Origin: Marinobacterium_A aestuariivivens
Lineage (GTDB): Bacteria > Pseudomonadota > Gammaproteobacteria > Pseudomonadales > Balneatricaceae
NCBI RefSeq assembly: GCF_042661465.1
Contig: NZ_JBHSWE010000001.1
Coordinates: 4,402,001-4,466,000 of the forward strand
Reading direction: 5' to 3'
Length of the DNA stretch: 64,000 nt
The notes below the pieces were generated by a model. That model was not told the origin of the DNA and did not search any database. It was given only the letters and a program-made list of their open reading frames with translations. Shown piece after piece: positions 1-7,995 of the stretch. How positions within the stretch are numbered: the stretch's first letter is position 1; each line of letters opens with the position of its first letter. The translations under genes and the position numbers were made by a program.

Positions 1-1610
1 CAGAAACGCCGCGCCGTGCGTTTGGCGGCCGAACACACCTTCATGGCGGTCTATGAGAATTGGATGCAGCACCGCCAGCTCACCCTTGAGGCAGGCCGCC
101 AGAGTTCTCTGGAGCAAATCCCCCGCGTCTTCAAGAAGGATGTCTTCCCTTTCCTGAAGCGGCTGACCATCTACGAAATCACCCGTCCTCATCTGCTTGA
201 GGTGATCGGTCGCATCGAGAAGCGCAACTCGCTGTCGGTAGCCGAGAAGGTACGTACCTGGCTCAAGCAGTTGTTCGACTATGCGATGGTTGTCGTTCCG
301 GACATGGAGACCAATCCGACCACCGACCTGCACGTGGTTGCGGTGCCGCTCCCCCGGTCGAACACAATCCGTTTCTGCGCATGGCCGAACTCCCCGGGTT
401 CCTCCAGACGCTACGCCAATACTGCGGTCGGCTGACGACACAACTGGCGATTCGCCTGCTGCTCCTAACCGGGGTCCGAACGGGCGAGCTGCGCCTGGCC
501 ACGCCGGATCAGTTCGATCTGGACCTTGGGCTGTGGATCATCCCGGTCGCGTCGCTCAAGCAACGCAAAATGCTGATTCGGAAGAAGCGCAAGCGTGCCT
601 CCGACATCCCGCCGTACATCGTGCCGCTGTCCGTTCAGGCGATGGAGATCGTTCGCTACCTGCTCGAGGACTTTAAAACCGCGCAGAAGTATCTGTTCCC
701 CAGCGTTAAATGCTTGAAAGACCGCATGAGCGAAAACACGGTGAATCTGGCGCTCAAGCGCTTGGGCTACGACGGCCGGCTGACCGGTCACGGTATCCGC
801 GCCACCATCTCGACGGCACTCAACGAAGTGGGCTATCCGAAGGTCTGGGTGGACTCCCAGCTCTCGCACGCCGACCCCAATCGCATCAGCGCCACCTACA
901 ACCATGCCGAATACGTCGAGCAACGCCGGGTGATGATGCAGGATTGGGCTGATCGTTTGGACCTGTTCGAGCGGAATCAGGTACAGGCCGCCAGCACGCA
1001 CCTGACCATCCATCTGCAGGGCTTGCCGACAATTGCAGGGCAAGAGGTGGCACCGCTACCGACCCCGGGCCAGCACGTCCCCATCTTGCTGGTGGCGCCT
1101 ACCGAGCAGAGTATGCCGCCGGTAGCACCTGCCGTGCAGCGCCTTCCGGCGGTCGAGTTACCCGAGTACGCGCGCCCACAACTATCGGACCTGCAGCGCG
1201 AGCGTCGTACGCTGCTGGACGTTTTCGAGCAACCGGACAACCTGGTGGTGGCTGACTACGCCAAGCCTGCCGGCAAGTCACGCCGCTGGATCACCTATGA
1301 GATCCAGGCCGGCACACTGCTGTCGCTCCAGTTGGGCAACAAGGGCCAGCGTGTCCCGGTGTGGCAGCTCGAACCACTCAAGCGCCAGCTGGTCCAGGCG
1401 GTTCTCCAACAGACACCGCGTAGCGTCGATACCTGGGACATCTATCGCGCGTTGCAACGGCCGCATGACGCCCTGCACGGCCGTTCTCCGATCGAAGCCG
1501 TGACGCCGGAGAGTATGCAGGTGACCGTGCGTGTGGTTGTGGAACAATGTTCACTACCCGGTAGGCCGTCTGCGCCTTCGGAAAGCTCATTAAGTTCGAG
1601 TTTCGTTTAG
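1..1610 (+). pseudogene. P4-type tyrosine recombinase (integrase), 5'-truncated by window edge and frameshifted
   Basis: Reading frame is open from base 1, so the start lies outside the window. The first part (to about 355) is an alpha-helical core-binding domain. The second part, in another frame, holds the catalytic domain: Arg in TGVRTGEL, the HGIR motif, LSHAD and the nucleophilic Tyr in ATYNHAEY. The two parts rejoin if one C is restored to the run at 351-355, giving PLPPVEHNPFLRMAELPGF. After the catalytic domain about 200 extra residues follow, with a proline-rich linker and a tail containing GQRVPVWQ and ALHGRSPIEAV, which resembles the DNA-binding plus MbcA/ParS-like modules of some antitoxins. 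Such integrases insert elements at tRNA or similar sites, but no attachment site is visible here. Integrase assignment is firm; the tail assignment is inference. Confidence 0.88.
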
Positions 1611-1730
1611 AAGACTTGGGTAGCGGTGCCTACAACGTGCTCAACCGACAGCAGGTGTGTGTACCGGCCGGGAACTCTGGGGATTCATACTTGGCTTGCC
1701 CGGGTCTCAGGCTGATGCGAAGGTTTGTTT

Positions 1731-1749
1731 GTAATGACAATGACATTAC
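1731..1749. promoter_or_regulatory. Palindromic operator candidate upstream of the TacA/TacT pair
   Basis: A 19-bp near-perfect palindrome, GTAATG-N7-CATTAC with a partly symmetric spacer, lies about 40 bp before the antitoxin start. RHH antitoxins of this family bind palindromes overlapping their own promoter, so autoregulation by the downstream product is the natural reading. This is inferred from position and symmetry only. Confidence 0.5.
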
Positions 1750-1787
1750 TAGGCGTTAAAGTGGCGGTATATGCAGGAGGTCAAACC

Positions 1788-2078
1788 ATGCCGACACCGA
1801 ACTCCACGCCCAAAAAGCGCGAAACACTGAATATCCGTATCAAGCCCGAGGAGCGCAATCTGATCGATCGTGCTGCCAGGGCCCGAGGGAAAAACCGCAC
1901 GGACTTCGTGCTGGAGGCGGCCCGCATGGCTGCCGAGGAAACGTTGCTCGATCAGGCCATCATTGGGGCCAGCCCGGATGCCTATGCTGCCTTTCTCGCA
2001 CGACTGGACATGCCGCCACAGCCAAATGAGCGCCTGCGCAAAACGATGCAGACAGCGGCCCCCTGGGAAAAAGCATGA
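1788..2078 (+). CDS. tacA: DUF1778 / TacA-like ribbon-helix-helix antitoxin
   Basis: A 96-residue protein. The ATG at 1788 is preferred over upstream in-frame starts because AGGAGG (1775-1780) lies 7 bp before it. Residues about 10-60 carry the RHH signature of DUF1778 antitoxins: RETLNIRIKPEERNLIDRAA followed by GKNRTDFVLEAARMAAEE. The C-terminal segment (about 61-96) would wrap and neutralise the partner acetyltransferase. It overlaps the toxin gene by 4 bp (ATGA), so the two are translationally coupled. It probably represses its own promoter through the palindrome at 1731-1749. Family and pairing are clear; activity is inferred. Confidence 0.88.
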   Translation: MPTPNSTPKKRETLNIRIKPEERNLIDRAARARGKNRTDFVLEAARMAAEETLLDQAIIGASPDAYAAFLARLDMPPQPNERLRKTMQTAAPWEKA

Positions 2079-2575
2079 CGGTTACGGCGCCCGAGCCTTT
2101 GACCTCAGATCACGATGTCGAGGCGTTCGCCTCAGGGGTGGAAAGCCTGGACCATTGGTTCAAGCGTCGTGCGCTGAAAAACCAGTCAACAGGTGCATCC
2201 CGTACCTTCGTGGCCTGCGAGGGTAGCCGCGTGCTGGCGTATTATGCCCTGGCATTGAGCGCGATCACGGTCGATGCCGCTCCGGGACGCTTTCGCTGCA
2301 ACATGCCTGACCCGATTCCGGTAGTTGTCCTGGGCCGGCTGGCCGTGGATCAATCCCTGCAGGGCAGGGGATTCGGCCGTGCCCTGGTGCGGGATGCCGG
2401 GCTGCGCGTAATCCAGGCGGCGGACACCATTGGCATTCGCGGTATGATCGTGCACGCCCTGTCGGAAGAAGCGAAGGCTTTTTACGAGGGAGTCGGCTTC
2501 GAGCCGTCTCCGATCGATCCCATGATGTTGATGGTCACACTCGCCGACTTGAAGGGCGCAAGCCTTCTCACCTGA
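2075..2575 (+). CDS. tacT: GNAT-family toxin, TacT-like tRNA acetyltransferase
   Basis: A 166-residue GNAT fold. The acetyl-CoA pyrophosphate loop is visible as LGRLAVDQSLQGRGFGRALV (QGRGFG, about residues 97-102). The C-terminal FYEGVGFEPSPIDPMMLMV block is typical of TacT/AtaT-type toxins, which acetylate the amino group of aminoacyl-tRNAs and block translation. Length matches the family. It overlaps the antitoxin by 4 bp, the standard antitoxin-first order. Placement just downstream of an integrase fits a stabilisation module of an integrated element. No disruption is seen, so the toxin is probably functional and held in check by its partner. Confidence 0.9.
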   Translation: MTVTAPEPLTSDHDVEAFASGVESLDHWFKRRALKNQSTGASRTFVACEGSRVLAYYALALSAITVDAAPGRFRCNMPDPIPVVVLGRLAVDQSLQGRGFGRALVRDAGLRVIQAADTIGIRGMIVHALSEEAKAFYEGVGFEPSPIDPMMLMVTLADLKGASLLT

Positions 2576-2966
2576 CTTCCAGATTCGACAGTCCGTATGT
2601 CGAAATCACCATCCAATCTGGAGCGAAGCATTCCTCCAGCCTCCGCTAACGGCCATTTGCGGTCACCTGGCCCATTGGTCAACTTGCCATTTATGGTGTT
2701 GACATCTGCCGCACCAAGTCATGCCGCTCCAACTGGTGACGGAGGTTGTTGATCATTGCTGCACAGCCGTTCTTGCAGACCTTAGCCCTGATGGGCCTGA
2801 CGCCTTGAAGGCGGTGATCGACAGAGGCTAAGCCGTTCTGAGGACGGCGGCGTAGAGGCGGCTCGTCGATTCGGTCGTAACTGAGTCCATCAAAGCCCTG
2901 CAAGGAATGCGCTAGTCTGTGTTCAAGGGGCCGGACGTCCCGGCAACCGAACAAGAGGGCACTACG
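2576..2966. other. Intergenic stretch with a degenerate coding remnant
   Basis: No intact gene. On the minus strand about 2691-2880 stays open and reads like the C-terminal end of a mobile-element protein (GLASVDHRLQGVRP, VCKNGCAAMINN), but I cannot name a family. It contains the left copy of a 15-bp direct repeat that recurs after the next gene. Confidence 0.3.
2762..2776. repeat. 15-bp direct repeat, left copy
   Basis: CACAGCCGTTCTTGC occurs here and again at 3646-3660, in the same orientation, bracketing the HAD gene. Read on the minus strand both copies encode the peptide KNGC inside short open stretches, which suggests two relics of the same protein-coding element on either side of the gene. 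Confidence 0.6.
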
Positions 2967-3634
2967 ATGTCGCAAGTGATTGGTTTTGATGTCTATGGAA
3001 CCCTGGTAGACCCGGTGGATATGGGCAGGCATCTCGAGGTCCTGGCGGGGGACCGGGCCAAACAGTTCGGCCAGCTGTGGCACGACAAGAAAGTCGAGTA
3101 TGCGTTTCGTCGGGGGCTGATGGAACAGTACCAGGACTTCGGCGTCTGCACCCGCCAGGCGTTGCGCTATTGTTTGCAGCAGTTCGGGATCGAGCTCTCC
3201 GAGGAGGATCAGCGAAAGTTGTTGGCGGAGTTCAACAACCTGGATGCGTTCGAGGATGCGGTCCCCGGGCTGAAGGCGTTGAAAGCGCAGGGGCACAGGC
3301 TGGCCGCCTTTTCCAACGGCCCCGAAGCGGCTGTGCGCACGTTGCTGGGCCGAAACGGCGTCCTCCAGCAGCTCGATGACGTGATCAGCGTCGATGATGT
3401 GCGCACCTTCAAACCCAGTCCCCGGGTCTACCGGTATCTGCTGGAGCGAACCGGCTCTGCGCCGTCGTACTGCTGGATGGTTTCCGGAAACCCTGGGATG
3501 TTATCGGGGCGAAGTGCGCGGGCTTGAAAGCTGTATGGGTTCAGCGGGAGCCGGCCAGGATCTTCGATCCCTGGGAGGTGGAACCCGACCTGATAGTTCG
3601 CGACCTGGTCGAGTTGAGTCAGCAAGTCTTCTGA
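2967..3634 (+). pseudogene. Type II haloacid dehalogenase-like HAD hydrolase, frameshifted near its end
   Basis: The ATG at 2967 gives MSQVIGFDVYGTLVDP, with the nucleophile Asp8 of the HAD DxYGT motif I. Motif II appears as AAFSNGPEA, the motif III Lys in FKPSPRVYRYLL, and motif IV as SGNPWDVIGAKCAG once one base is restored near 3490. With that repair the protein runs to the stop at 3632-3634, about 222 residues, the normal length for L-2-haloacid dehalogenases. Such enzymes hydrolyse 2-haloalkanoates through an aspartyl ester. The short uncorrected product would lose motif IV. It stands alone between short direct repeats, with no obvious operon partner. The substrate cannot be set from sequence alone. 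Confidence 0.8.
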
Positions 3635-3645
3635 GGACTCATTAA

Positions 3646-3660
3646 CACAGCCGTTCTTGC
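3646..3660. repeat. 15-bp direct repeat, right copy
   Basis: Second copy of CACAGCCGTTCTTGC (first at 2762-2776), 12 bp after the restored stop of the HAD gene. Confidence 0.6.
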
Positions 3661-3768
3661 GCTGAAGATTATAAGTACAGCGCCAAGCGACATGGATGAC
3701 GGCCTCGAATAACACCAGCGGGTGATCTGGCGATACTGCACAGCATCCGACACTTTTGAGCTTCCAAC

Positions 3769-3833
3769 GCGATGCCGGCAAAAGCGCCATAGGCGAAGCC
3801 AATGTTCGTGAGTCTCGCGGGGACGCAAATATG
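3769..3833 (-). repeat. Dispersed repeat of about 65 bp, copy 1
   Basis: This stretch matches 7507-7571 at most positions, ending in GGGGACGCAAATATG in both. On the minus strand both copies encode a conserved peptide of the form HICVPxxxTNxxFAYGAF followed by GIAL. Conservation at the peptide level suggests relics of a coding element rather than a structural repeat. I do not recognise the family. Confidence 0.5.
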
Positions 3834-3843
3834 AAACCGGCAT

Positions 3844-3920
3844 CCGAGTGCTCGCAGATCGACTATCCCAAGCCGGACGGTACGCTCAGCTTCATGCGGG
3901 GCTTCGCAGGAACTTTATGA
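3844..3920 (+). pseudogene. Fragment resembling the C-terminal region of ETF:ubiquinone oxidoreductase
   Basis: A short open stretch reads ECSQIDYPKPDGTLSFMRGF before a stop at 3918-3920. The IDYPKPDGTLSF core closely resembles the conserved segment of electron-transfer flavoprotein dehydrogenase just before its ferredoxin-like domain; the match then ends abruptly. I read it as a small relic left by a deletion. About 25 codons is little evidence, so confidence is limited. The rest of 3635-3986 shows no other gene. Confidence 0.35.
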
Positions 3921-3999
3921 GGTAACCGCAGAGGCTTGTACATGAGGACAGCAACCGCCGTTCGACTAATCTTCAGGTACCGGCCCGGAGGATTGAACG

Positions 4000-5577
4000 A
4001 TGACGACGGCAAGCGGCTACGGTGCCTACCAGATCTGTTTTGAACCCTGTGACGCGCGCATCAGCGTCGAATTCAATGGTCGGCTCGTCGCCGACAGCAG
4101 CCGGGTGATGGTGCTGCGGGAAACCGGCCTGCCTGCGACCTACTATTTCCCGCGCGAAGATGTCCACATGGACTGGCTGCGGCCGTCGGAGCACCATACT
4201 CACTGCCCGTTCAAGGGCAACGCCAGTTACTGGACCCTCGAGGTCGCCGGAAAGTGCGCCGAAAACGCTGTATGGAGCTATGAGGACCCTTATGACGAAG
4301 CGGCGCAGGTCAGGAACTACATCGCCTTTTACTGGGGACGCATGGATGCCTGGTACCGGAATGGCCAGCGCCAGGCCGAACCGGCCGTTTCGGACCGTAC
4401 GGCCAATCCCTACCTGGGCTGGCTGCTGCGCGATGCCTGGCAGGCGTACGAAGCGGGCCAGCTCGTCGAGTCCTTCGCCGGCCGGCTGGTCGACGGGAAG
4501 TTGCCGCTGCAGCGGTTCGGCCTGCTGATCAGGACACTGCATCCGCAGCTGTTCGCGGTCAGCTACCAGTGGCAGCGGGATCGGGCAGGCGTCCGCGAGA
4601 TCCAGCAGTCCCACGATCTGCTGCTGCGGTCGGAGTATCTGGATAGCCCCTACGCCCCGATACTGCAGGGCGTGGGCGGCGTGAGGCGCCGGCTCGAGGG
4701 AGAGGATTGCCAGCTCGACTTTCCAGTGTTGCGGGAATTGCGCGACGCCGGTGCCACGGATTATGTGGCGATGCCGCTGCTGTTCTCCGACGGTCAGATC
4801 AATATCATTACCCTGGTGTCGGACCGTCGTGGCGGTTTCACCACCAGCGAGCTCGGCCATATCCACGAGATCCTGCCGCTGCTGTCGAGGCTGTTCGAGG
4901 TTCAGGCGCTCAAGCGCACCGCCCAGGTGTTGCTGGAGACCTACCTCGGCGGCTACACCGGCCCGCGCGTGCTCGGGGGCCTGATCAGGCGTGGCGACAG
5001 CGAAGACATCCATGCCGTGGTATGGTTTTCCGATCTGCGGGACTCGACCTCGATCAGCGAATCGATGCCCCGGGTACGTTATCTGGAGCTGTTGAACGCC
5101 TTCTTCGACTGCATGGCCGGCGCGGTCATGGAGCAGGGGGGCGAGGTACTGAAATTCGTCGGGGACGCGGTGGTTGCGATATTCCCGATCGAAGAGCCGA
5201 ACGAGCCTTGCCCCGCCGCCGCCGAGCGGGCGCTGGCCGCGGTCCGTGATGCCCGAACCCGGATGGCGGCGCTCAATCGGCAGCGGCGGGCCATGGGCGA
5301 CCCCGCGGTTGGCTACGGCATCGCGCTGCACCGGGGCGAATTCACCTACGGCAATATCGGCACGGCGCGACGCCTGGACTTCACCGTTATCGGCGCGGCG
5401 GCCAACGAGGCTTCGCGCCTGGAGGGGATGTGCCGGCAACTGGGGCAGCGCATCCTGCTGTCGCAGGCATTCGCGGCTAGCTGCCGGCAGCCGCTGCGGT
5501 CGCTGGGGCGTCACAGGCTTCGCGGTGTGGAGGGCTCACAGGAGCTTTTCACCCTCGCGGATGCCGGGCCGGGATGA
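4000..5577 (+). CDS. DUF427 domain fused to a class III adenylate/guanylate cyclase
   Basis: A 525-residue protein; GGAGGA at 3987-3992 fixes the start. Residues about 1-120 form a DUF427 domain (ARISVEFNGRLVADSSR, REDVHMDWLRPSEHHTHCPFKG). Residues about 130-310 look like a degenerate GAF-type region. The class III cyclase domain runs from about 335 to 520. Metal-binding Asp residues are visible in VWFSDLRDST (D345) and LKFVGDAVV (D389). Substrate specificity residues are Lys in LKFVGD and Asp in LDFTVIG, and NEASRLE provides the transition-state Asn and Arg. The Lys/Asp pair predicts ATP, hence cAMP. There is no membrane segment, so it is cytosolic. It converges on the sigma-factor operon 29 bp away. 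The input signal is unknown. Confidence 0.9.
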   Translation: MTTASGYGAYQICFEPCDARISVEFNGRLVADSSRVMVLRETGLPATYYFPREDVHMDWLRPSEHHTHCPFKGNASYWTLEVAGKCAENAVWSYEDPYDEAAQVRNYIAFYWGRMDAWYRNGQRQAEPAVSDRTANPYLGWLLRDAWQAYEAGQLVESFAGRLVDGKLPLQRFGLLIRTLHPQLFAVSYQWQRDRAGVREIQQSHDLLLRSEYLDSPYAPILQGVGGVRRRLEGEDCQLDFPVLRELRDAGATDYVAMPLLFSDGQINIITLVSDRRGGFTTSELGHIHEILPLLSRLFEVQALKRTAQVLLETYLGGYTGPRVLGGLIRRGDSEDIHAVVWFSDLRDSTSISESMPRVRYLELLNAFFDCMAGAVMEQGGEVLKFVGDAVVAIFPIEEPNEPCPAAAERALAAVRDARTRMAALNRQRRAMGDPAVGYGIALHRGEFTYGNIGTARRLDFTVIGAAANEASRLEGMCRQLGQRILLSQAFAASCRQPLRSLGRHRLRGVEGSQELFTLADAGPG

Positions 5578-5606
5578 GGCGGGCCATCCGAACGCGCCTT
5601 CGGGGC

Positions 5607-6301
5607 CTAACTGCCCGGCGTCCCGGGTTCGTCCTCAGCCAGGCGGTTCAGGATCCGGGATACCATTGCGTCGCAGCGCTGGCCGGCGAACTCGTGCAGA
5701 TGCAGGCCGGCCCCCTCTATATGGACGTCGAGCAGGGTCCGCAGCAGGCGTTTTCCTCTGAGGTATCGGGTCTTGACCAGCTGTTCGTCTATGCCGAGCA
5801 TGCGGGCCGTATCCCGGGTATCCAACTGCTGGACAGCCCGCATCATGAACACTTCCCTGTAGATCAACGGCAGCTGATCGACGGCCCGTTCGAGCAGAGC
5901 GCGCAGTTGCTGCTGCGAAGCCTGGTCGAGGGGCTGCAAAAAACCTGGTAGTGGTCGGGCTGCTCGGCCATGTCGATATACTCCTGTGCCGCGACGGGCT
6001 GGATCTTGCGCAGACGCGCCAGCGCCTCGTTCCTGGCGATAGTGCAGAGCCAGGCGCCAAGGCCGCCGGGCCCCTTGAATTGATGCAGCCGGCGAAAGCC
6101 CTTGATGTAGGCGTCCTGCATCGTGTCCAGCACGTCCTGTTCCTGGTGCAGGATGCTGCGCACCAGGCGGTAGATGCGCTGGTTGTAGCGGCGCATGATC
6201 CCTTCGAACGCGCCGCGCTCGCCATCGAGCACGCGCGCCACCAGTACCCAATCCGGGACGGGTGGTGCGATATTCGCGTCGGTCGGTGTCGTTCCGTTCA
6301 T
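5607..6301 (-). pseudogene. ECF-family RNA polymerase sigma factor, frameshifted
   Basis: Starts at the ATG at 6301 (MNGTTPTDAN) behind an AGGAG. Region 2 is clear: FEGIMRRYNQRIYRLVRSIL, then DTMQDAYIKGFRRLHQF. After the linker, region 4 reads LPLIYREVFMMRAVQQLDTRDTARMLGIDEQLVKTRYLRGKRLL in a second frame. Restoring one base to the A run at 5938-5943 joins the halves (HYQVFLQPLDQ) into a protein of about 230 residues. It lies third in an operon, 17 bp after the cytochrome c gene. No anti-sigma gene is adjacent; the upstream redox proteins may supply the signal. The single homopolymer indel may be a sequencing error. Confidence 0.85.
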
Positions 6302-6318
6302 TTTCACTCCTGTCCGGC

Positions 6319-6720
6319 TCACTGATTCGGGCACAGGGTTGCCGAGGTCGAGGCCCATTCGAGGTATCCGATCAGCAAGGCCCGCTGCGAAGGCTCTGCG
6401 ATGCCGGCGTATCCCATGGTCGTGCCGGGAATCATCTTGAGCGGGCCGGCGAGAAAGCGGTCCAGCGTCTGGCGGCTCCAGACGATGTTTGCATCGCGCA
6501 TGGCCTGCGAGTACCCGTACCCCTCGACGCTGCCGGCGCGTCTGCCGAACAGCCCGCAGTGCCGGGGACCTGTGCGGTCGTAAGCCAGAGCGTGGCAGCC
6601 CTGGCAGCGCTGATACAGCTCGGCGCCCGCCTGCCGTTCGGACGGCGTCAGCCCGCCGGCCCAGAGCGGGCCGGCGAACATGGCCAGAGGCAGCACGGCC
6701 TGTCGAAGCAAATGCATCAT
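6319..6720 (-). CDS. Periplasmic class I c-type cytochrome
   Basis: A 133-residue protein with a signal peptide (MMHLLRQAVLPLAMFAGPLWA), one haem-binding CQGCH motif, and a likely distal Met in IPGTTMGYAG. The fold matches small soluble cytochromes c that carry electrons in the periplasm. It sits 9 bp after the ferritin-like gene and 17 bp before the ECF sigma gene, so the three are almost certainly cotranscribed. The pairing with a ferritin-like exported protein suggests periplasmic redox or oxidative-stress handling coupled to the sigma factor, which is inference. Confidence 0.88.
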   Translation of the reverse strand: MMHLLRQAVLPLAMFAGPLWAGGLTPSERQAGAELYQRCQGCHALAYDRTGPRHCGLFGRRAGSVEGYGYSQAMRDANIVWSRQTLDRFLAGPLKMIPGTTMGYAGIAEPSQRALLIGYLEWASTSATLCPNQ

Positions 6721-6729
6721 GGCCGCCCC

Positions 6730-7316
6730 TCAGGAAAAGAAGGCGCCGGGCACCGGGTCCAGCCCGAGGCTGTGTCGCAGCACCGCCCAGTGCATGGCCT
6801 CGTCCGCCAGGATGCTGGCCGCGGCGCCCGCCAGGTCCGAATTCGCGAACAGCGGGATGGCCCCGGCATAGGCGCTCACGGCGCCGCGTTCGAGTCCGGC
6901 GGCGAAGGTCAGCACGTCCTGCTCGCTATCGAGCGTTTCGACCGGAAACCGGTACTGTGCCTGCGGTTTGGCCGGCTCTCCGCCGAGCGTGCGGATGGTC
7001 TGGCTCAGCAGATCGGCATGTTCACGGTGGTGCCCTGGAACTGCACCGCTACCGGCAGCATGGCCCGGGTCAGCAAGCCACTGTCGGCCCCGAGCTGGTA
7101 GGCGGCTACCGCCTCGAATTCGGCCCTGAGGGCGGTATTCAGGATGTTGAGGTCCTGCGTCCTGCTGTCATCACTATAGTCGCCAGTACCGGCGCGGGCC
7201 CGGCTCGGGCTGCACCCGGCCAGCATGGCGACGGCTGCCGCCGATAACGTCAGGCCGGCGCCCCGGACAAGAAGGCCGCGACGTTGCGCGTTGAGGTAGG
7301 TCTCGACTGTTTTCAT
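6730..7316 (-). pseudogene. Exported ferritin-like domain lipoprotein, frameshifted
   Basis: Starts MKTVETYLNAQRRGLLVRGAG at 7316 with AGGAG just upstream. The N-terminus combines a twin-arginine-like RRGLLVRG, a hydrophobic stretch and a lipobox-like LAGC. The mature part is helical with ferritin-like metal-binding character: EFEAVAAYQLG, then (after the frameshift) HHREHADLL, and AAGLERGAVSAYAG and ADEAMHWAVLRH in the second frame. One missing base near 7031 breaks the gene; repaired, it is about 195 residues. It is the first gene of the ferritin-like / cytochrome c / sigma operon. The role is probably peroxide or metal handling at the envelope; no substrate can be assigned. Confidence 0.75.
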
Positions 7317-7355
7317 GGTTCCTCTCCTGCTGGGTGTAACGCTTTGTTTAACCCC

Positions 7356-7384
7356 TAGATGCAGGCAGGCGGCAAAAGGTTACA
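7356..7384 (-). promoter_or_regulatory. Candidate ECF-type promoter for the ferritin-like / cytochrome / sigma operon
   Basis: On the minus strand TGTAACC (7378-7384), a 16-bp spacer and CATCTA (7356-7361) lie about 40 bp upstream of the first gene. An AAC-containing -35 with this spacing is typical of ECF promoters, so the operon may be driven by its own sigma factor. Based on pattern only. Confidence 0.35.
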
Positions 7385-7506
7385 GGCGGCGCGATCCGTA
7401 TTCGCTGTCGGCCCCTGACTTTTTTGCATGCCGGTGCGCGAGATAGTCATTTGCCCGCCGCCTGCGGTTGCGCTCTGATAAGCCGGAATTCTTGGACGTA
7501 TCCAGC

Positions 7507-7571
7507 GCGATGCCGCTAAAGGCGCCATACGCGAAGACACTGTTCGTGCGTTTCGAGGGGACGCAAATATG
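7507..7571 (-). repeat. Dispersed repeat of about 65 bp, copy 2
   Basis: Second copy of the sequence at 3769-3833. On the minus strand it encodes HICVPSKRTNSVFAYGAFSG inside an open stretch ending near 7380. It abuts the right end of the IS3 remnant. Confidence 0.5.
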
Positions 7572-7614
7572 CTGTCCGTCGTAATGATCTGGCAACAGTT
7601 TTCCGGACACTTTT

Positions 7615-7995
7615 TTATGCGGCGGCTCGTAGCTCTGATTCATAGTCCACCGGACTCATGTAGTCGTTGCTGGAGTGAAGCCGCACCCGGTTATAAAACA
7701 CCTCGATATACTCGAAGATGGCCTGCTTCGCTTCTTCCCGTGTCTCGAAGTCCTCGTGATAGATCAGCTCGGTCTTCAGGGGGTGAAAGAGGCTCTCTGA
7801 TGGGGCATCCCAACAATTTCCCTTCCGGCTCATGCTACACCGGAAGTCATGCTGCTTGAGCAGCCGCTGGAAGCTATCCGAAGCATACTGGCTGCCCCGG
7901 TCGCTATGGACCAATAGTCCGGCGGCTGGTCGCTGTTTCCAGATCGCCATACTCAGGGCATCATTCACCAGAGACGCCGGCATGCGGCTACCCAT
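7615..7995 (-). pseudogene. IS3-family transposase OrfB, C-terminal fragment
   Basis: About 126 residues of the DDE integrase core remain: GLLVHSDRGSQYAS with the second Asp, the region SESLFHPLKTELIYHEDF with the final Glu, and the terminal YNRVRLHSSNDYMSPVDYE that marks IS3 OrfB proteins. The N-terminal half is missing and is replaced by an ISL3 transposase fragment whose reading frame overlaps at 7965-7995. A TGTCCGGAAAACTGTTGCC-type end just downstream may be the IS right terminus. Non-functional. Confidence 0.85.

Noticed and set aside
2919..2966. Longer N-terminus of the HAD gene
   Set aside because: The extra residues precede the conserved MSQVIGFDVYGTL start and resemble nothing in the family.
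3973..5514. Long minus-strand open frame opposite the cyclase gene
   Set aside because: It is a GC-rich antisense shadow of the clearly conserved cyclase and has no recognisable domain.
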